Shown in pieces: positions 10,626 through 22,639 of a stretch of 64,000 bases of DNA. This DNA is from Emydura subglobosa. Taxonomy: Eukaryota > Chordata > Testudines > Chelidae. The notes under the pieces were generated by a model. The model did not search any database and was not told the origin of the DNA. It worked only from the letters and a program-made list of their open reading frames with translations. Position 1 is the first letter of the stretch, and every line of letters begins with the position of its first letter. The DNA lies in the NCBI GenBank assembly GCA_007922225.1, contig ML679961.1, positions 73,636,890 through 73,700,889 on the forward strand, read 5' to 3'. A program made the position numbers and the translations under genes.

Positions 10626-13600
10626 TCTGTCTACTCCGTTCTGACTTTCTAAATTGCCAAAATCAGTTCATAAAATGTGCTGACATTAAATGAACAAGCC
10701 TTCACTGGAGGCTTAATATTTAGTTCACTAGTTAGTTCAAAACTTCATTTAGGCCTTCAATGTTCTCATACCCTGATAAGACCTACAAGACTGGAATGTA
10801 GATAGTAAGTTAACAAAGCTATGAAAACAAGAGGTTGAGAAAAGTCATACATGTAGTTATAGGAAATAAAAAATAGGTTGTCACAAGTTCACAGCTGAGA
10901 TGTCAGTTCATTTCCCAACCTCCTTTTGTTTAACTAGAAGCCTCTTTTCAGTCTTTGGGTTAAAATGAAATATTCATAACCTCTCTCTCTCTCACTTTCA
11001 AATGCAGAGCGCAAGAGTTCTGTGCCTTTAAGAGCTCTATTACTTAATTAAAACATGAATTATTTATGGTATTTTTACAATACGGTACAGAGGAATTTAA
11101 CCCCATCCCATGTTTTATAGTTTTACTTAGTTACACATTGGATTATTTTTAGCAGCAACTTTCAACTAGTTCACTAGGGTCCATTCATGATTGGCATATG
11201 TATGAATCTAGATTGACTGAATCAATATTGATTTCAGTTATAAGCCATTATAGTAAAGCATAGCAACGTAACATCTGAAGTTATTGTTAGCACTATGCAA
11301 AATGTAAGCAATGGCTTTTTGTAAATGCATCCCAGCAAGAAAGGGTGCCTCACTCAGAAAAGTACTATACAACAAACATTGGTGCTAATTCTGTCATCCT
11401 TAGTCATACTGAGACTTTACAGATACTTACATTTATTTCAAATTATTTTCCATATTTTCAGATTGTTTCTTCTCTGTCTGTAGAAGACGTCTACATTTTC
11501 AAAAGTATTTTTATTGTGCAGCAGTTGCTGTTGGAGGTTTTGTTTGTCCAGTTGACCCACGTGGTGATTGTGATGATTATTCTTCAGGTTTAACTTGCAA
11601 TTTCTCATAAATTTGCTCTCATATTGTTTTTTACTAAAAAAAATGAACAATCAATTTGTGCAGAAATTATGAGACGTCATCATTAGCTCCATCCTTGAAT
11701 TCATTTAAATTTGACTGTAGGGTCATATATTTGATTCAAGGACTATAGAACAATAGAACTAAGAGGTCTCTTCTTCAAAAAAAATAAATGGATTCCCCAT
11801 TACACTGCACCTTGCATATGATTTACATCAGCAAAATATGAGTGCAAAGTGCATGTAACATCAAATCAGAAGGGTAACATTTTACACACACTTGCACTGG
11901 TGTAAATGACGACACAAGGTGCAGGGCATTTGCAAATCAGGCCCAAAGTATGATTCCATGGATTCAATTCAAACTTGAGGTAATTCCATTGAACTCTTAC
12001 ATGAGGGTGAATTTTCTCCTAGGAGTATACCTCATTGGAATGCACTTACCAAATTATTTGGTTTTGCTTTTCTCTTTTCCAAGAAAAAAAAAAAAAAGGT
12101 TTTGTTTTGTTTCTTTCCCCATGGCAGCAATCATCCCCTCAATACATAAACCACTCCCCTCAAGCAAATGCTGGAGAGAAGAGAAGAGTCCTAGCACTAT
12201 GTTGTAAAGGTCAACAGATTCAGCCTCTGGCTGACCACATGAGAAAAGTAAATTCCATTATTTCTGGCTATAGAAATTTCCTTCAGTTTTCATAGTTATC
12301 GTCTATATTTCATTTCTATTATTTCTAAGCATTTGTTTTATTTTTATTAAACGTGACCTTTCTGCAAATCATACAACAAGTTCAGTCATGTTTTCTATTA
12401 TATTTTCTCTTGATTCATCTTTCCTCTTTTTACACTATTTAAAATTTTATCCTCAAATAGACTAATACTTTCTTTTTTGCCAAAAAAAATATAATAAAGA
12501 ACTTTGCTGCCCTATTTAAAAACTGTTCCAGTGAACTCCTTTCTGTGAACTGTAGCTTTTTCAGTGAAAAAACAAAACATCAATAATACATTGGCATGAA
12601 AGTGCAGCCATGTCCTTGCAAATTGTTTCTAGTATTCTAGAAGAATTAGTCATAGGCAGGGCCTTTATTCCCTTTGCATTTTTTATTTTTTTAAAAAGAC
12701 TTAAAAGTCTGCATATGAAATTGTTTTTTCAACTCTCTCTTTACAACTTCCTTTGTTAAAAAGATTTGGGTTTAACTTAGAGTTCTTCTCAGTCTGACTC
12801 TGCTGATTAACTAATTTGAAAACCCAGGTCATTTAAACATAGAAGGAATATAAAGTGTGCAGAAAATAATCATAAGTCCAAAAGTGTCCTGGGTTAAAGA
12901 ATTAAAATTGTTCTTCTACAGAACATGGAAAATTTAAATTGCACTTGATCATTTTGAAGAACCGAGGAAAGTGATTGTATTTCTCACTGGTCTGGCAGCT
13001 GAAATGAACAGAGCTGAATTCCCTGATCACTGCACTAAAAACACCTCCTTGATGAAATGGCATGGGAATCTCATGATTTGAATAAGTATTTTGTTTTAGA
13101 AGATTTTCAAAAATGTAATGGGTTATCCAGTGATAAAACAGACAAGGGAAAATATATGTTCCAGGAACCCAAATGATTAATAAGGTGTGTGAGGATTGGA
13201 GAACCTTTGCACATTGGTAAAGAGCAGTGGAATAGGAGACAGATGCTAGTAAAAATTGACACTAACCACAGAAGTCATTCTAGCAAGTCAAAATGCTCTG
13301 AAAGGGCCTTTTCTTTCATGGTGGGAGCTGAGATTTAAGGTAATTGAATGGAGCTGGAATTCATGAACTAAAGTGGAGATGATAATTTGTAAATATCCAA
13401 ACTTGAGGGGGTTGGGAGTGACTGGTGATCCATTTGGATCCTGCTTCCATGCTCTTCTGGAGCCTGTAACACACTTATAAAATCGAAACAAACTAAAAGC
13501 CCAAAATATTACTGGCAAAATAGTTTTTTAAAAATTAGCTGCTGGGAGTAATCTTTGTTGACATTGGAAGACTAGATGGGGATCAAAAATAGTTGATGAT

Positions 13601-13930
13601 GATAGTAAAATGCTTTTCAGAGGTATTGCTGGAGAAAGCCTTGAAAGGAATCTGTCACAGACAAACTGTGTAGGGACATGCCCTATCATTAAATCAAACA
13701 AAAGGGGGCAACAAAGATATAATCATTGGGTGTAGGGGGGTCATCTGTCCTTCTTTTCCTAACATTTTAGAACCTGGCTACCTGCAGAATCTTAAAGGAT
13801 TCCGAAATAACTCAGCAGAGTGAGAAAACTGTTCTTTGGAAATGCACTGAAAATATTACATCCCGGAGAATTATTGTAAAAAACCTAGACAGGAAAAAAA
13901 CTCCAACCTCTGGTGGGACTCTGATGGAAT
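10626..13930. other. Mostly unassigned; small MITE-like scrap at 11790-11945
   Basis: AT-rich DNA without a defensible gene. Near 11790-11945 there are phrases such as CACTGGTGTAAATGAC and AAATCAGGCCC, typical of small palindromic sauropsid elements, but no complete element is visible. An A14 run at about 12084-12097 is simple sequence. Confidence 0.4.
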
Positions 13931-13972
13931 CGTATTACATTGGAATATGCAGCTGTGATTAAATCAAAACGA

Positions 13973-14314
13973 TTCCAGTGTGTGATATCTACATTTATAC
14001 TAGTGCTGTGTGACAGATGGAAGTTCTGTTTTGTGAGGGATTTTTACATTATATTATTTTATTATTATTATTTTATTATTAATTATATTATAAAAATGTA
14101 TATATGTACGCACACAGACAAAATAAAAGAGAAGCTGGAACAAAAAGCATTTCAACTGACCCGGAAAAAAAATCCTTCATGGAGAATTTTGAAATTTTCA
14201 ATTTTCATTCTGATTAGGAATGAAGACAAATTTTAAAATGTCTAAATCCCTCACAAAACAGAACTTCCATCTGCCACACAGCATTAGTATAAATGTAGAT
14301 ATCACACACTGGAA
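13973..14314. repeat. Fold-back element with 71-bp inverted arms
   Basis: The left arm 13973-14043 and right arm 14244-14314 are reverse complements over 71 bases with two mismatches that I can see. They are separated by 200 bases that include an AT-rich (TTA)n-like stretch at about 14048-14093. Similarity continues more weakly inward. The near identity suggests a fairly recent fold-back transposon or inverted duplication. I did not find a target duplication or a partner copy in the window. Confidence 0.85.
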
Positions 14315-14450
14315 CTAGAATAGGAAAAAAATCCCCTTCTTTCCAGTTAGATTATATTTCACTTTCTGTTCTGCTCCAAACTACTGCTTGAGCTTTCAAT
14401 TTTAGTCTAATTGTCATCATAAAAAAAACTCTAATGAAACTCCTAAAAGC

Positions 14451-14458
<8 letters not shown>

Positions 14459-14481
<23 letters not shown>
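14459..14481 (+). repeat. Poly-A run (23 A)
   Basis: An uninterrupted run of A. It could be the tail of a retroposed sequence on the plus strand, but nothing upstream looks like a processed mRNA or SINE, so simple sequence is equally possible. Confidence 0.9.
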
Positions 14482-15089
14482 GACAAGGTGCTAAGCCATC
14501 CATTATTTCAAGACTGAACTGTAAACATCAGCCAGGGCACTCATAGCTGCAATTCCAAATCCAATGCTGAGGAAGGTTTGCTTTATTGTCTCTCAGATTT
14601 AAAATTGATTGAAGTGCATACACAAATGGAAAAGCTGTCAAAAAGCAGTCAGTGGTATAGTGATAACACATCTTCTCATGCCGACCCAAGGCTTTAATGC
14701 AATTTCTTGCCAGTGGGAAATGGCAGAGGCTGATTTCAAATCCTCACAGTAGGACAGTATACTGAGTGCTGGTGGCTCATTGAATCCATTTTCTGTATGT
14801 TAAATCCTCCCATTGGGTCTGGAGTATCAAATCTATATTTTACCATCTGCACAAGAGCTCAAATATCAAATATCCAAGTGCCAAATTCTCTGCTGGGGTC
14901 AATGGAGCTGCACCAGTTTAAACCAGTAGATAATTTCAATCATAGAATCTTCAGGGTATGTTAATGCGTGTAATTTTTAAAATGATCTGTAATAAATGAA
15001 TGAGAGGTAGGACCAAATGTAAGCTGCTCATCAGCCCTGGATGCATAGAGAACTCCCTTTTCAAATGCAACTTTATGTAGCTTCTGGCT
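14482..15089. other. Unassigned; MITE-like scrap at 14885-14940
   Basis: No gene seen. GTCAATGGAGCTGCACCAGT followed by TTAAACCAGT resembles the core of common sauropsid palindromic elements (compare 47920-47980). Confidence 0.4.
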
Positions 15090-15402
15090 AGGGCCTGGTT
15101 TACATTTAAAAGGTAGGTTAACATTACAGTGTTCAAGGATGTGAAAAATTCACACACACCTGGAGCACAGTAGTTAAGATGACTTAATTCTTGGTGTTGA
15201 CGTGGCTAGGTCAATGCAAGAATTGTTGCATTGTTGATCTGTTGACCTAGACTCAATTGCTTGGGGAGATGGATTACCCATATCGATGGGAAAATAAATC
15301 TTTCCATTGCTGTAGGAAGCAGCTACACTACAGTGCCACAGTGACACTGCTGCAGCATTGTAGCTGTGCCATTGTAGCTCCCACAGTGTAGACATGGCCT
15401 AA
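15090..15402. mobile_element. Non-autonomous hAT-like MITE
   Basis: The left end reads GGGCCTGGTTTACATTT. The right end reads AGTGTAGACATGGCCTAA, which is its imperfect reverse complement. The same TIR type is found at 21896-22182, 51494-51791 and 52528-52870. There is no coding capacity. I assign it to hAT on TIR style; an 8-bp target duplication is not clear here. Confidence 0.65.
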
Positions 15403-15954
15403 AGATTTGTGAGGTAATGAGCAAAATCTATACCTTGTGTAAATCTATTGACTTTGAGTTACACTATCACTGGATTTGACCCATTAAGTCTAATGCCTTG
15501 GACAATGGACATCTGACAAAAAAGTTTATCCTTTTTCATGCCTCCTATTTATTTAACATTGACCATTGCACTGTTGAACCTAGTGGAGAAACTCCACTGT
15601 TCATTCCATGGGGAATTGATTTGCAAAGTGCGGGACTCTCTGGCCATGGAAAAACTATAGTAAAATAGATAATATTTTGCTTTTAGGTTCTTTTTCATAA
15701 AACATGCTGAATCTAAAATACAAGCAGCTAAACAACATGGTTTAATATCCTTTGTACCATATTGATTTCCTATGTAGCATTAGCTTAAGCCCTGTTGAGC
15801 CTTTTTATTCATCCTATTTGTACTGATCGTCTTATCACAAGTTGTTTACAGCTGATCCTTCTGTTGTGTTCTTTACTGTTTTTTATGTTCATGAGCTGCT
15901 ATTGTACTTATGACACTTGGAAATAGCAAATGATTAAAAATAAACATTTTGGAA
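15403..15954. other. Unassigned non-coding sequence
   Basis: AT-rich, with no recognised repeat or coding signal. Confidence 0.5.
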
Positions 15955-16065
15955 GGAAGTGTGACTATCGGTTAAACAGTAGATTGGAAATCAGGACTTG
16001 TTGCTTCTCATCCCAGCTTTTGCACTGACTTGTCTGATTGTGAACATGTCACTTAGATAATGACA
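15955..16065 (+). mobile_element. MIR-like SINE fragment
   Basis: The order AGATTGGAAATCAGGACTT, CATCCCAGCTTTTGC, then TGTGAACATGTCACTTAGA follows the MIR family core: discrepant-sample sentence, 'tgccactgact' and 'caagtcacttaacc' blocks. It is old and diverged. Confidence 0.6.
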
Positions 16066-16204
16066 ACTCTTCTCTGTGAGTTCACAAGAAAGAGAGAGGG
16101 TATAGGAAACTTTCCATCCATATGCACCCCCATTGCAAGGCTAGTAAAAAATCAGCCACTATGCTCTATTGACTCACTTCCAAGAGAGAAGAAAGATGGA
16201 TTTT

Positions 16205-16400
16205 GTATTGAAGGCACTAAATTGAGACTCAGGAGACCTAGGTTCAATATGTTGTTCTGTCACAGACTTCTTATGTGATCTTGGTTCAAACCAGATATGT
16301 CTTTACTTCAGTTTCTTAGAAGTAAAATGGGGATAATACTTCTTCAGTTTACGAGGTAATTTGATGAAAACTTCATTAATTCTGAAGTGCTCTGGTTCTA
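16205..16400 (+). mobile_element. MIR-like SINE fragment
   Basis: GACTCAGGAGACCTAGGTTC, TTATGTGATCTTGGTTC, then TCAGTTTCTTAGAAGTAAAA and TGGGGATAATAC match the order of MIR core blocks, where 'cctcagtttcctcatctgtaaaatggggataat' is the landmark. Diverged, no poly-A. Confidence 0.7.
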
Positions 16401-16429
16401 TGATAATGAGGGCTACAGAATGAGCTAGA

Positions 16430-17299
16430 TAGACAGACTCCATGATTGTGGCTAAAACTGAAACATGAATCCTTTCCTGTCTGTGAATTTGTCTTCATTG
16501 CTAAAAAAGGTGTTTTTTTACCTTGAGGCAACTAACACACGTGAGCTATCCGAAGCTAAAAACATGGTGAAGACAAGGCACTTTAATTTTATCATGAGGT
16601 AAAGTAGGCAAGGTTAGCACTCTGTCACCTGAGGCTGATCTCAGTTAGTTTACCTCATGGTAAAAGTAAGTGCCTTGGTTTCACTCTTATTATTTCAGGA
16701 GAACTCATGCACATTAGTGTACCCCAATTTAAAACACACATTTTTTTTATCAGTGAAGACAAGGCCTATGTCTCATTTTATCAGATCTATGAAATGGCCT
16801 GAAGTGGTCGACCTCATTGAGACTGTCAATTGTGTAGTTGCTTGCTAAGAAATTACAGAGGCAAAGCAGGATTAGAAGCAGACTGTTTATCTCATTTCCA
16901 CTTAAACCTTGATGAACAATTTTGCTCGGTCTCCAAAGGGGAAATTATAGTAAACTCTTTGCTATAGCTTCCTCTCTAGATTGTCTTAAAATAAAGAAGC
17001 AAGTGAATTTAGTACTCATGAAAGGAACCAAATTGATAGCTCTCAAGAGAGACTTCTGTATATACACAGAATGTTTGCAGCACAGGCAGCAGAATAGGCT
17101 TCCCAAATGCCTTATTGCTGACCACCAGAAGAGTTTAAAGGGAGTTCAGACTCTTTGTAGATTAATTCTTTGGCATCTCGGCTGAGACTTACCAACAAAA
17201 GTGGTGGTTGTTTGTATGATGCCTCCCCACGAGGAAGTACTTTGAGACCATCAATTCATTTTACAAAGGCCACCAAATATTTTCCTATGATAACATTGT
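16430..17299. other. Unassigned non-coding sequence
   Basis: No recognised element. An 87-codon open frame at 16922-17185 shows no motif I know. Confidence 0.5.
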
Positions 17300-18235
17300 C
17301 TCACTAATTATTCATAAATACATAGATTCAAAGTCCAGAAGGAACCATTGTGATGACTTCGTGTATATAACACAGGCCAAATAATAATTCCTAGAGTGTA
17401 TCTTTTAGAAAAAACATCCAATCTTGATTTAAAAATCAGTGTTCCAATGGTTCCAATGGTTAATTACCCTCATTGTCAAAATTTACTCCTTCTTTCCAGG
17501 CTGAATTTGTCTGGCTTCAACTTCCAGTCACTGGATCATGTTATACTGTTTTCTGCTGCAGTGAAGAGCCCATTATTAAATATGTGTTTCCCTATAGCTA
17601 CTTATAAACTGTAATCAAGTCACCCTTTAACCTTTGCTTTGTTAAGCTAAATAGATTGAACTCCTTGAGTCTATCATTCTGAGACATGTTTTCTAATCTT
17701 TTAGTCATTCTTGTGGCTCTTCTTTGAACATTCTCCAATTTTTCAACCTCCTTCTTGAACTATGGGCACCAGCAGCGGTTCCCCACTGCCTATACAGCGG
17801 TAAAATAACATCTCTACTCCTATTCAAAATTCCCCTGTTTATGCATCCCAGGATCACATTAACGCTTTTCGCCACAGCATCACAATGGGCGCTCATGTTC
17901 AACTGATTATTCACTGTGATCCCCAAATCTCTTGTAGATTCACTGCTTTCCATGATAGAGTCCACCATCATGTAAGTATGGGCTACGTTTTTTGTTCCTA
18001 GATGTATATGTCTATATTTAGACATTAAAATACATATTGTTTGCTTGTGCCAATTTACCAAGCAATTCAGGTCAGTTTGAGTCTGTGTCTGACTGTCATC
18101 GTCATTATTTACCTTTCCACACATTTTTGTGTCATCTGCAAACTTCATCAGTGATAATCTTATGTTTGTTTCCAGGTCATTAATAAAAATATGTAACAGT
18201 GTAGAGCCAAGAAATGAGCCCTGCTGGATGGCTTT
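17300..18235 (-). pseudogene. CR1-clade LINE, 3' half
   Basis: On the minus strand this starts at the reverse transcriptase catalytic box (FADDTK, with FADD at about 18131-18142). It continues with LNCLVNWHKQ, RHIHLGTKN, DLGITVNNQLNMSAHCD, VNVILGCINRGI and VILPLY, the usual order after the active site in CR1. It then runs through the 3' untranslated part to a typical CR1 end: ATGGTTCCTTCTGGAC then TTTGAATCTATG, at about 17320-17352. It is truncated at the 5' side just upstream of the active site, as is usual for LINE insertions. Confidence 0.85.
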
Positions 18236-19322
18236 TCAAAAGGTAGATCATGCCAGACCAACTTGATCTTCTTTTCTGAGAAGATAAGATATTTTTAGAC
18301 AAAGGGAATGCAATCGATCAAATTTACCTAGATTTCAGTAAGGGATATGATACAGCTCCACATGGGGAATTATTAGTTAAATTGGAAAAGATGGGGATTA
18401 ATATGAAAATTGAAAAGTGGATAAGGAGCTGGTTAAGGGGAAGACTACAACGGGTCATACTGAAAGGTCAACTGTCAGGCTGGAGGGAGGTTACTAGTGG
18501 AGTTCCTCAGGGATCGGTCTTGGGACCAATCTTATTTAAACTTTTTATTACTGACCTTGGTCCAAAAACTGGGAATGTGCTAATAAAGCTGGGAGGTATT
18601 GCCAATACAGAGAGGAATCATGATATCACACAGGAAGATCTGGATGACCTTGTAAACTGGAGTAATAGAAATAAGATGAAATTTAATAGTGAAAAGTGCT
18701 TGGTCATGCATTTAGGGACTAATAACAAGAATTTCTGTTATAAGGTGGGGACACATCAGTTGGAAGTGACAGAGGAGAAGGATCTGGGCATATTGGTTGA
18801 GCACAGTGTAATTATGAGCCGCCAATGCAATGTGGCCGTGGAAAAAGCTAATGTAGTCCCTTGGATGCATCAGATGATGTATTTCCAGTAGCGATAGGGA
18901 GGTGTTAGTACCATTATACAAGGCACTAGTGAGATTTCATCTGGAATACTGTGTGCAGTTCTGGTCCCCCATGTTTAAGAAAGATGAAGTCAAACTGAAA
19001 CAGGTGCAGAAAAGGGCTACTAGGATGATCCGCAGAATGGAAAACCTGCCTTATGAGAGGAGACTCAAAGAACTTGGTATATTTAGCCTAACCAAAAGAA
19101 GGTTGAGGGGAGATATGATTGCTCTCTATAAATACACCAGAGGGATAAATACCAGGGAGGGAGAGGAATTATTTAAGTTCAGCACCAATGTGGACACAAG
19201 AACTAATGGATATAAACTGGCCATCAGAATGTTTAGACTTAAAATTAGACACAGGTTTCTAAACATCAGAGGATCTGGAGCAATTTTTTCACTTATGTTT
19301 TGCAAAGTTGATCCTATTTAGA
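18236..19322 (+). pseudogene. CR1-clade LINE reverse transcriptase, internal and C-terminal part
   Basis: Blocks seen: IYLDFSKGYDTAPHGELLVK (about 18325-18384), SGVPQGSVLGPILF (about 18496-18537), then DLVNWSNRNKMKFNSEKC, LVMHLGTNNKN, EKDLGILVEHS. After a stop and frame change come VPLYKALVRFHLEYCVQFWS, KQVQKRATRMIRRMENLPYE and RRLRGDMIALYKYTRGI, the CR1 C-terminus. The YADD/FADD box expected between DL and the NWS block is missing, apparently by a small deletion near 18565-18590. It lies directly head to head with the minus-strand CR1 at 17300-18235. Confidence 0.88.
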
Positions 19323-19324
19323 GC

Positions 19325-19715
19325 TCATCCAAAAATGGTATGTATGTTTCCTGGCAATAAATAAACAAATGTGTTTTCTAGAATTTTTTTCACAAGATAG
19401 TTTGAATTTTCCCCGCCTCTTTTTTGATGGAAACCCCAAACACTGATTTTTTGGTTTTTTGGGGGGACTTTGTTTTAGTTTACCCCCCTCTTTCTCAATT
19501 TTACCTATTTTTCCTTTCTTCCCTTTTTTCCTTTTCTCTTTTTTGCCACTGAAAAAAGGGGATAAAACGTGGGGGGAAAGGATATGAAAGGGGAAAGAAC
19601 AAAAACCATAAAAAACCCATTATTTTGGTTTTCTGTTTGTTCATTGAAAAATCAGAAGTTTGTTCACAATTTTTTTTTTTTAATAAAGGTCATTTTTCAC
19701 TGAAAAAAGTATCAA
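19325..19715. repeat. AT-rich homopolymer-rich repeat of the 'gagctggccaaaa' type
   Basis: It begins GAGCTCATCCAAAAATGG and is full of T-runs, A-runs and TTTTTGGTTTTTTGG-like phrases. This is the composition of the small elements at 53366-53722 and 59162-59262. Boundaries are approximate. Confidence 0.4.
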
Positions 19716-20069
19716 ATAACCATATGTTACTAGCACCTAAGTTTTTTGGAAGCATAAGTCCCACTGATGCAACTGCAGGAGTTGACCCACTTCTCTGTGA
19801 GAATAAAATGCCAAGAAAGTTAGTTTTATACACTCTAATTTGACTCACCTTAATGTACAGAACAGAGATTTGGCCAGCCAAAAGAAAGGAAACCAGTGTT
19901 CTCTCCACCACAGAAATGCAGATGTTGAGAGGTTAAATGATTGGAAAATCTGTGTTAGGAAACAAAATGAGTTTGTAATGGTCCTAATGCATATTGCTCC
20001 AATTAAAAACAAGTTGTGGGGGAGGGGCAAGGCTATGCTAACATGGCATATCCAGTGAAGATCTGATGG

Positions 20070-20270
20070 CCAATTTTTGTAAGATTATGTTTGCAATGAT
20101 TGTGGATAGAAGATGACCAAGAGGAAGACCAAAGACATGGAACAGGGACCCAGTATCAACAAACTTAAGAAAGATCAATCTGCATGACAGCCTGGCAAGT
20201 AATCATGAATTTTGGGAGGAGGCTATAAAAGTTGATGACTCCGAACAGGTAAGTGGCTAGAAAGAAGAAG
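20070..20270 (+). pseudogene. Possible LINE C-terminal remnant
   Basis: One frame reads PRGRPKTWNRDPVSTNLRK, resembling the Arg-Gly-Arg-Pro motif that begins the tail of several LINE polymerases and their derivatives. It continues INLHDSLASNHEFWEEAIK. Only about 55 codons can be read, with a stop before the motif. Clade not assigned, and chance resemblance is possible. Confidence 0.35.
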
Positions 20271-21680
20271 AATAAGAAATGGACTCACATCCTGTAGAAA
20301 AACAAATCCTTCTCAACTATCTACTTTGTCTGTTTTTAGGTGGCTGCATTCACTCACAAAGCTTAATTATTATTTTTATAAATGTTTAGGAATAATTTAT
20401 GCTGGGAAAAGTTTAGGTGAAATACACAAAATGAAAGGGAAGATCCTAAAATGGGGAGAAACATTTTACTGTGGAAGCACTGACATAGTATGTGACAACT
20501 GGATTACCAACCTTAAACATTTTTATTGATGTGAAGTATTGAGTAGGATGTACATCTACATATATTGCATCAGAGGGATCAGGGTATTTTTAACCGAACC
20601 TTCTGCAAAGAGGAGTGAAATTGTCAGGCATCGTGAAGCACATGAACTAAGATGGGAAAACTGACAAGGGAATCATTCTAAATAGAAAAAAAAATCACAC
20701 CAAGAAAAGTCTGTATCGGAGCACATCTCCAAACTTAATCTAGAAAGCAGTTTGAAACAAACTTCTGGATTGGAACACCTTCAAACTTTGCAGTAATCTT
20801 CTAGTTCTTTAATGAGCTGAATAAAAAACTAGGAACCAAAAAAAAAAAAAAACCCTCACAAACTTTAGAAATGTTTGGATGTCAGGCTTCACTTGGAGAC
20901 TGAGGCCATTCTCACACATATGATAACTCTATTGGAACCATTGAGGCCTGAATTTTTACATGGTTAGTGGCCAATATGTCTTAGTTTAGCATGTAATGGA
21001 AAATAGCGAATGATAATTCTCGCCCAGCCAATCTATCCCTAGTGTAAATAAACTCTACTAGTATTATCAAATGATGGTATCGTCTCCTTGTGGACCTCAA
21101 TAAATACATCTGAACAGCATGAAACATTGTCTTCTCCTGTAGTTATAGACAAATGAAATAAAACTTTACACAAAACAACAACTGGAGAATCTGAAATGAC
21201 CAAAGGTTATAACATTAGCTCACAGATTTTGATAAGTGCAAAAAAGTTGGAAGCTGATCAGACTATCCAAAACACTATGGTTGAGAAGGAAAACTGGAAA
21301 TTTTGTAAAAACAGGCTTTCTTGGGAGATTTCTGGTCATTGGTTCTGGAGTGATTTTAAAAGTCACAAGCACAGATTTTATCATGGCTTATATGCTTGCT
21401 CTTTCAGCTGGCATGATGAAGTTCAGAGATGCCTGCCTTCCATTTTCAAAATCTCAACAAACTGTGGTTGCTCAGTTGCTGTTTCTCTCTTTCCTTCCAC
21501 AAACTGAGGCTCTATGTTCTCATAGATTGCTTGTCTTTGGGTTTCTGTTCAACTGCACTATTCTAATCAGAACTGATTGATCTCCAGGAGAATGTTTATA
21601 AGATGATCAAAAAAAAAACCTTGTTAGGCACAACGAGAAGAGGAGAATATGGGGAACTTGGGGGAAAGACTTCATACAGA
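20271..21680. other. Unassigned non-coding sequence
   Basis: No recognised repeat. Overlapping open frames at 21196-21507 and 21236-21580 (103 and 114 codons) have no motif and overlap each other in different frames, which argues for chance. Confidence 0.45.
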
Positions 21681-21689
21681 GCTACTGAA

Positions 21690-22305
21690 AAGATCATTTG
21701 TTTTGCAGTCTTGTTTATCCAAAATCACATTTCTCCTTTAATGCAATCCAACAGATTGGATGCAAAGGCAACAGATTTAAAACTAACATAAGGAAGTATT
21801 TTTTCACACAATGCACAGTCAACTGGGTCACTTGCTGGTGGATTCTCTGTACCTTGAAGTCTTTAAATCATTATATGAGGACTTCAATAACTCAGGCCTA
21901 GTCTACACTTCCGGCGAAATTTGGTGGCAGTCGATGGGAGCTACGCAAGCTACACAGAGTAGCTTACATAACTCCCATAGACTTTGTAACTTCCGTTTAG
22001 CACACCATCTCCACTGCGTTGCACCTGAAGGGAAATGTGTACCCGTTGACGCAGTGCTACGCTTTTTGGGGAGGTGGTTTATTAAATCAACTTCTGGATC
22101 GATTGAGCCTGCTGCTCAATTGAACCGGATAAATTGATCTGACAGTGGCGATTATGCCAGCGTCAGTGTAGACATAGACCCCTAACCTAAGACTGAGATT
22201 ATTACAGGAGTGGTTGGGTGAAGTTCTGTGGCCTGCGTTGTGCAGGAGGTCAGACTAGATGGTCATAATGGTCCATTCTAACCTTATAGTCTATGGGTCT
22301 GTAAC
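21690..22305 (+). mobile_element. CR1-clade LINE 3' end, interrupted by a MITE
   Basis: Left piece 21690-21887: GNRFKTNIRKYFFTQCTVNW is the last conserved block of CR1 reverse transcriptase, followed by the 'ctctgtaccttgaagtctttaa' region. Right piece from about 22191: GGTCAGACTAGATGGTCAT, AATGGTCCATTCTAACCTTA and TAGTCTATGGGTCTG are the CR1 3' end. The two pieces fit as one copy once the insertion at 21896-22182 is set aside. Confidence 0.8.
21896..22182. mobile_element. hAT-like MITE nested inside CR1
   Basis: The left end GCCTAGTCTACACTT and right end AGTGTAGACATAGACCCC form imperfect inverted termini of the same type as 15090-15402. The flanks read TAACTCAG (21888-21895) and TAACCTAA (22183-22190), which may be a decayed 8-bp duplication. 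No coding capacity. It inserted after the CR1 copy, so it is the younger of the two. Confidence 0.75.
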
Positions 22306-22630
22306 CTGTGGAACTCATTGCAAGGAGATGTTGAGAAGACCAAAAGTATAACTGAGTTCAAAATAAGTATTAGATAAGTTCATGGAGGAAAGGTTCATCA
22401 ATGGCTATTAGCCAAGCTGGTCGAGAATGCAAGTCCATGCTCTGGGTTTCTCTAAACATCTAACTGCTAGAAGATGGGACTGAACAACAGGGGATGGATC
22501 ACTTGATAATTGCCCTGTCCTGTCCATTACTTCTGAAGCATCTGGCACTGGCCACTGCTGGAAGATACTGGGGTAGCTGGATGATTGATCTGACCCAGTA
22601 TGGCCATTCGTATGTTGTTCATACATTAGA
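22306..22630 (+). mobile_element. CR1-like LINE 3' untranslated region (second lineage)
   Basis: Phrases in order: ACCTGTGGAACTCATTGC, TAGATAAGTTCATGGAGG, TCAATGGCTATTAGCCA, CAGGGGATGGATCACTTGA, then GACCCAGTATGGCCATTCGT. They form the 3' part of a very common sauropsid CR1-like family. It starts right where the preceding CR1 ends, so two insertions lie in tandem. Confidence 0.75.
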
Positions 22631-22639
22631 TGTATTTCA

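Noticed and set aside
14459..14481. Poly-A run as the tail of a processed pseudogene
   Set aside because: No mRNA-like sequence precedes it on either strand.
21196..21580. Two overlapping plus-strand frames of 103 and 114 codons as an exon
   Set aside because: They use different frames over the same DNA and neither shows conserved residues or splice signals.
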